Part shown: piece after piece, positions 14,094 to 17,526 of the stretch | Layout of the letters: the number at the start of each line of letters is the position of its first letter | Numbering within the stretch: the first letter of the stretch is position 1 | Assembly: GCA_964550535.1 (NCBI GenBank) | Contig: CAZJZQ010000070.1 | Coordinates: forward strand, 1-17,526 | DNA length: 17,526 nt | Direction: 5' to 3' | DNA from: UBA7672 sp964550535 | GTDB lineage: Bacteria; Pseudomonadota; Alphaproteobacteria; Caulobacterales; Hyphomonadaceae | Position numbers and translations under genes: made by a program | The notes under the pieces: model-generated | The model's input: the letters and a program-made list of their open reading frames with translations, nothing else | Databases searched by the model: none | What the model was told of the DNA's origin: nothing

Positions 14094-15296
14094 ATGTCCG
14101 TCTTGCAACTCCGCCGCGACATGGTCGTGGACGACGAGTCTGAAGTTGTGGCTGCCGCGCCCCGGGACCGGGATGCGCGGCCGCAGAATGTCCGTAAAGG
14201 CAAGGATCGCCGCGGCGCGGACGCCGCCAATGATTCCAGCCGTGATTCCGCGAATGGCGATGAACCGGTCGTCGAGATCGAAGCGCCGCTGCCGATCCCG
14301 CTCCGCCGTTTCGAGGAGCCGGTCCAGATCGAAGCCCGCATCGTCTCGCATTCCGGCGATGATGAGGATGAGGACGAGCGCCGCTCGTTCGTCGAGATTG
14401 TCACGGGCTGGGCCAAGGTTGCGGGCGTTGTCGCCGCGCTGGCCGCTTATCCGGTGCTGGTGGTGATGGCGAGCGATGTCGGCGACCGCAATGTCGCCGG
14501 TGTTATCGATCGCACGCAATGGTCCGCGCCGTGGGCCGGGGCCGCCGCGACCGTGATGGAAGCGCATTTCGGGGAATATGGCTGGGCCAGCGACGCCGCC
14601 GCCTGGGAGCCCATGGCCCGCCTGACCGCCAAGCCCGCTTACCAGGCCGCTCTGGCCGGTGCGGTGGGCGACTTCATCGGGCTGCGCGCGCGGCAGGAAG
14701 CCGCCGCTGGCCGCGCCGACGCCGATCTTGAAGCCGCCTCGCGTCTCGCCACGCCGGCCAGCACGGGCGTGCAGCTGCGCGCCGCGCGCGATGCGCTGGT
14801 CGCTCATGACCGCCGCGTGCGCCGCCGCGACGAAGGGCTGACCGCACCGCCGCAGGATATCTCGGCGCAGCTTGGACTGTTCGAGACATGGGCTGCGGCC
14901 AGCCAGACCGAGATTGCGACCTCTGGCTCCGTGCTCGGCGGTAGTCCGGTCGATGAGATCGCGACCAACGCCGTCTATAACGCCAAGGCGCGTGCGTTTG
15001 CGGCCTTCATCTTCCTTGACGCGATGCAGTGGCCGGAAAACGCGGCCGCCGCGTCGGCCCGCACCAGGGCGCTGGATGCGTGGAAGGATGCGGCGACGTT
15101 CCGCCCGCTGATCGTGCTCAACGGGTCGCGCGATGGATCGTTGTTCGGCAATCATCCGGCGTCGATGGGATTCCTGATCGCGCAGGCGCAGCAGGCTACG
15201 GCGGATTACCGCGCGCTGGTCGATGCTTCGGTTCCGGCGGCTCCGGCGCCGGTGGCTGAAGCGGCGCCGGCGGCTGCTCCTGAAAGCGCTGGCTGA
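14094..15296 (+). CDS. Conserved-looking single-pass membrane protein, DUF2333-like (tentative)
   Basis: A 400-residue protein. Residues 1-97 are a charged, probably disordered cytoplasmic tail with an acidic run (DDEDEDER). One membrane helix lies at about 106-127 (WAKVAGVVAALAAYPVLVV). The remaining 270 residues form an alpha-helical periplasmic domain, with AHFGEYGWASDAAAWEPMAR and LTAKPAYQAALAG early, a paired-helix centre, and NHPASMGFLIAQAQQATADY near the end. The tail is an Ala/Pro-rich linker. The WEPMARLTAKPAYQ and PASMGFLIAQ patterns recall the uncharacterised DUF2333 group of proteobacterial membrane proteins, but I cannot confirm this. It starts at 14094 after an 91-base gap from the PCuAC gene, with GGGGGCTGGG upstream. 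The function is unknown. Confidence 0.78.
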   Translation: MSVLQLRRDMVVDDESEVVAAAPRDRDARPQNVRKGKDRRGADAANDSSRDSANGDEPVVEIEAPLPIPLRRFEEPVQIEARIVSHSGDDEDEDERRSFVEIVTGWAKVAGVVAALAAYPVLVVMASDVGDRNVAGVIDRTQWSAPWAGAAATVMEAHFGEYGWASDAAAWEPMARLTAKPAYQAALAGAVGDFIGLRARQEAAAGRADADLEAASRLATPASTGVQLRAARDALVAHDRRVRRRDEGLTAPPQDISAQLGLFETWAAASQTEIATSGSVLGGSPVDEIATNAVYNAKARAFAAFIFLDAMQWPENAAAASARTRALDAWKDAATFRPLIVLNGSRDGSLFGNHPASMGFLIAQAQQATADYRALVDASVPAAPAPVAEAAPAAAPESAG

Positions 15297-15342
15297 GCGC
15301 GGGACCCTTGACCCGGCGCGCCGGGGCGGGCCTCATGTGAAG

Positions 15343-15828
15343 ATGACCGAAAAGTCACGGAAGTTGCTCGCGATATCGGACGACACCGAGGAATGCGCCA
15401 CGGCGCTGGTGTTCGCCGGCCTGCGCGCGGCGGCGGTGCATGCAGGGCTGGTGCTGCTGCGCTGTGTGCGGGCGCCGGGCGTTGGCGGGTGGATCGGGCT
15501 CGACAAGGAGATCAGCCGCGATGCGGTGGACTCCGCCCGTCTCAAGATGGTGGCGCATGCCGAACTGGTGGAGACGCGGACGGGCGTGAAGCCTGAAATC
15601 CAGATCATCGAGGATGATCCGGTCGATGCGATCCGCGCGTTGGTGGACAAGGACCCGGCGATCAAGGTTCTGGTGCTGGCGTCCAGTTTCGGGCGCGGCG
15701 GGCCTGGGCCGCTGGTCTCGCGGCTGGGCAAGGGGCGGGCGCTGGCCAACCGGCCGATCGCGGTGACGGTTATCCCGGGGGATCTGACCCCCGCCCAGTT
15801 GGACGAGATTGGCGGGCTGACGGGGTAA
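15343..15828 (+). CDS. Universal stress protein (UspA) family protein
   Basis: A 161-residue single-domain Usp. The N-terminal strand RKLLAISDDTEECATAL is the usual hydrophobic strand and acidic loop. LVLLRCVRAP is the second strand, and EIQIIEDDPVDAIRALVDKD then KVLVLASSFGRGG follow the domain order. The ATP-binding pattern G-2x-G-9x-G-(S/T) is altered (RGGPGPLVSRLGKG without the final Ser/Thr), so nucleotide binding is doubtful. I chose ATG 15343, where homology begins; GTG at 15337 with a G-rich stretch eight bases upstream is an equally possible start. The frame is open back to 15223, but that part overlaps the preceding gene. Its position after trpS and before the NifU-type gene follows common alphaproteobacterial gene order. 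Confidence 0.85.
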   Translation: MTEKSRKLLAISDDTEECATALVFAGLRAAAVHAGLVLLRCVRAPGVGGWIGLDKEISRDAVDSARLKMVAHAELVETRTGVKPEIQIIEDDPVDAIRALVDKDPAIKVLVLASSFGRGGPGPLVSRLGKGRALANRPIAVTVIPGDLTPAQLDEIGGLTG

Positions 15829-15935
15829 GGCGGCGTGCGTGGGGCGAACGGCGCGCCCCGGCCGGACGGCGCGATCGTGGGCCGCATTGCCTGGGACGGC
15901 CCAAGGCCCCATGTAGCGGGCAAGGAGCGCGATCC

Positions 15936-16517
15936 ATGTTCATCCAGACTCAGGCGACCCCCAATCCGGAAACCTTGAAATTCCTGCCGGGCCGGGATGT
16001 CTCTCCCGCTACGCCATACGAGTTTGCGAGCAGCGAGGAGGCGGCTGCCTCGCCGCTGGCTTCGGCCCTGTTCGGGCTGAGCGGTGTTTCGGGCGTGTTT
16101 CTGGGTGCGGATTTCCTGTCGGTCACCAAGACGCCGGACGCGGACTGGGCTCACCTGAAGCCGCAGGCGCTGGCGGCGATCATGGATCATTTCGTGTCGG
16201 GCGCGCCGGTTCTGGCGGACGCCTTGCCGGCGGCGCTCGCGGCGGCGGATGACGACGAGATCGTCTATGAGGGCGAGACCGCAGAGATCGTGACGGAGAT
16301 CAAGGAACTGATCGCCAGCCGCGTTCGCCCCGCCGTGGCGCAGGATGGCGGAGACATCGTGTTCCGCAGTTTCGACAAGGATACGGGGATCGTACGGTTG
16401 TCGATGCGCGGCGCGTGCTCGGGCTGTCCGTCTTCGTCGATGACGCTGAAACAGGGTGTCGAGAATCTGCTTCGGCATTATGTTCCGGAGGTCACAGCGG
16501 TCGAGGCCGCTGTCTGA
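15936..16517 (+). CDS. nfu: NifU-family iron-sulfur cluster scaffold/carrier (Nfu1 type)
   Basis: A 193-residue Nfu. The N-terminal Nfu domain starts MFIQTQATPNPETLKFLPGR, the signature shared with mitochondrial NFU1, followed by LFGLSGVSGVFLGADFLSVTK. The C-terminal NifU domain reads IASRVRPAVAQDGGDIVFRSF and carries the cluster-binding C161-S-G-C164 in RGACSGCPSSSMTLKQGVE. Length matches the family. It receives a [4Fe-4S] cluster and passes it to apo-enzymes in the cytoplasm. AAGGAG lies about ten bases before the ATG at 15936. The 107-base gap after the Usp gene contains a GC-rich hairpin (GGGGCG 15841-15846 with CGCCCC 15854-15859) without a T-run. Confidence 0.94.
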   Translation: MFIQTQATPNPETLKFLPGRDVSPATPYEFASSEEAAASPLASALFGLSGVSGVFLGADFLSVTKTPDADWAHLKPQALAAIMDHFVSGAPVLADALPAALAAADDDEIVYEGETAEIVTEIKELIASRVRPAVAQDGGDIVFRSFDKDTGIVRLSMRGACSGCPSSSMTLKQGVENLLRHYVPEVTAVEAAV

Positions 16518-16544
16518 GGACGAATATGCGGGGAGATATTGCGC

Positions 16545-17147
16545 ATGACGAAGCCGCTTCCCGATCTCGCGCTCGACCAGACTTTCCGGGCTGCACGGAC
16601 GCGGCGCGGGTGGACCGCTGAAGATGTCCCCGAAGTTCTTGTTCGCGCGGTGTACGATCTCCTGAAATGGGCGCCCACCAGCGGCAATACGTGTCCGGGG
16701 CGGTTCCTGTTCATCCGCTCGGCTGAAGCGAAGGCGCGGCTCGATCCGCTGATGGACGAGGGCAATCGCAAGCAGACGATGGATGCGCCATGGACGGCGC
16801 TGGTGGCCTGGGATCTCGATTTTCCCGCGTATGCGCAGAAGCTGATCCCGCACGCGAAAGATCCCCAAAGCTGGTTCAAGGACCCGGAGAACGCGCGGTT
16901 CCTGGCGGTGCAGGGCGGGACGTTGCAGGGCGCTTATCTGATCATCGCGGCGCGGATGCTGGGACTGGATTGCGGACCGATGAACGGGTTCGACCGCGAC
17001 GGGATCAACCGCGAGTTCTTCGAGAGCGATCCGGCGATGAAAAGCTGGCGGATCAATTTCGTCTGCAATCTCGGTTTTGGCGATGACACGCGCCTGCATC
17101 CGCGTGCGCCGCGGCTGGAGTTCGGCGAGGCTTGCCGGATTATCTAG
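16545..17147 (+). CDS. rutE: RutE/HadB-family nitroreductase (malonic semialdehyde reductase type)
   Basis: A 200-residue flavin-dependent nitroreductase-fold enzyme. Landmarks are TFRAARTRRGWTAEDV near the start, LLKWAPTSGNTCPGRFLFI (FMN phosphate-site loop), DEGNRKQTMDAPWTALVAWD, GTLQGAYLIIAARMLGLDCG and PMNGFDRDG, ending PRAPRLEFGEACRII. This is the order seen in RutE, the 3-hydroxypropionate-forming reductase of pyrimidine breakdown, and its close relatives. The canonical TSANCSP motif is TSGNTCP here. No other rut gene is in view, so the in vivo substrate may differ. ATG 16545 was chosen because GGGGAG lies nine bases upstream; a TTG at 16539 is too close to it. It follows the Nfu gene by 27 bases and probably shares its transcript. 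Confidence 0.92.
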   Translation: MTKPLPDLALDQTFRAARTRRGWTAEDVPEVLVRAVYDLLKWAPTSGNTCPGRFLFIRSAEAKARLDPLMDEGNRKQTMDAPWTALVAWDLDFPAYAQKLIPHAKDPQSWFKDPENARFLAVQGGTLQGAYLIIAARMLGLDCGPMNGFDRDGINREFFESDPAMKSWRINFVCNLGFGDDTRLHPRAPRLEFGEACRII

Positions 17148-17169
17148 GGGTGTGTGTCGCGGCTGAGCG

Positions 17170-17227
17170 TTGCGGCTCGTCCTTCGACGAACGCTCCGGT
17201 TGGTTGCTCCTCGGGATGAGTTGCGGC
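17170..17227. repeat. Imperfect palindromic unit flanked by a 7-base direct repeat
   Basis: CTCGTCC (17176-17182) is complementary, with one G-T mismatch, to GGATGAG (17214-17220). The unit has the CTCGTCCTTCGA-to-CTCCTCGGGATGAG form that recurs as a dispersed intergenic palindrome in several alphaproteobacterial genomes; this recollection needs a search. TTGCGGC flanks it on both sides (17170-17176 and 17221-17227), overlapping the left arm by one base. Confidence 0.4.
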
Positions 17228-17371
17228 GGTGGCGGCTACGGTGAGGCGCGATCGCTCGACGCGTTTCTGTCTCCCCACCCACGCAGTTATTTTCGAGCCC
17301 GAAGACGACTCCGCGAGAGCGGTGGAGCACGGAGATGAGCGGGTGTGGTCTGTCCGCCCGTGCTTTGAGTC

Positions 17372-17458
17372 CTTCGTGGACCTTTGTGTCTTCGTGTTTG
17401 TTTTGGCTGCCGGTGAAGAAGAACACCAAGGCGCGAAGGGGTCACAAAGAACACGAAG
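17372..17458. repeat. CTTCGTG/CTTTGTG-type inverted repeat
   Basis: The left arm has CTTCGTG (17372-17378), two bases, and a CTTTGTG box (17382-17388). The right arm has CACAAAG (17443-17449), two bases, and CACGAAG (17452-17458), the same boxes inverted. Further copies of the TTCGTG theme lie just inside (17391-17396 and around 17430-17438). Sequences of this kind are widespread as intergenic repeats in unrelated bacteria; no transposase accompanies it here. Confidence 0.5.
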
Positions 17459-17526
17459 ATGACGGCGGATATGGTTGGGCCTTCGCACGGGTTTGAGCCC
17501 TGCGGGATGCTGCCATGTTTTAGCTC

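Larger units (their letters stand above)
17148..17526. other. Gene-free right end with dispersed-type repeats
   Basis: I see no credible gene in these 379 bases. They contain two inverted-repeat elements, described separately at 17170-17227 and 17372-17458. Between and after them is GC-rich sequence with no further structure I can name. It may be the space before a gene beyond the window. Confidence 0.6.

Noticed and set aside
15333..17429. A 698-codon open frame on the minus strand
   Set aside because: It runs antisense to the Usp, Nfu and RutE genes, which have clear family motifs, and its protein is Arg/His-rich without any recognisable domain. It is a typical high-GC antisense shadow.
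1..17526. CRISPR array, tRNA or rRNA genes, prophage or insertion sequence
   Set aside because: No regularly spaced repeats, no tRNA cloverleaf and no transposase, integrase or phage gene were seen on either strand.

Overview
This is a high-GC window of about 17.5 kb from an alphaproteobacterial chromosome. The placement rests on the order glnD, murJ, trpS, then a universal-stress protein and a NifU-family protein, on the protein character, and on an ethylmalonyl-CoA-pathway gene pair at the left edge. Lineage below class level cannot be fixed from sequence alone. A run of ten Ns inside one gene shows a draft or metagenome-type assembly.

Layout. Positions 1-1122 (minus) hold a CoA-ester pair: a malyl-CoA thioesterase/lyase-type enzyme whose stop overlaps the start of a mesaconyl-CoA hydratase that runs off the edge. 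Positions 1297-3033 hold a divergent pair, an unrecognised 186-aa protein and a beta-lactamase-fold serine hydrolase. Positions 3125-6976 are accessory single genes: a small Hpt-like protein, a RarD-type transporter, an aspartate-semialdehyde-dehydrogenase paralogue without its catalytic cysteine, a lipoprotein and a VOC protein. Between the first two of these lies a 340-base gene-free stretch with several hairpins and a plus-strand terminator that belongs to no visible gene. Positions 6977-7502 form a compact unit: two inverted repeats, a consensus sigma-54 promoter, a 40-codon one-helix membrane protein and a strong terminator. Positions 7578-13124 are the conserved housekeeping run glnD-murJ-trpS. 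Positions 13187-17147 continue on the plus strand with a tautomerase, a PCuAC copper-binding lipoprotein broken by the assembly gap, a one-helix membrane protein, a universal-stress protein, an Nfu iron-sulfur scaffold and a RutE-type nitroreductase. The last 380 bases carry no gene but contain two inverted-repeat elements that look like dispersed intergenic repeats.

How the genes work together. GlnD sets the nitrogen status signal through PII. MurJ exports lipid II for cell-wall synthesis. TrpS charges tRNA-Trp and Nfu delivers iron-sulfur clusters. The left-edge pair handles malyl-CoA, methylmalyl-CoA and mesaconyl-CoA, which points to acetyl-CoA assimilation by the ethylmalonyl-CoA route. 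The most unusual item is the sigma-54-driven micro-gene. The next most unusual are the active-site-less Asd paralogue and the orphan structured RNA candidate.
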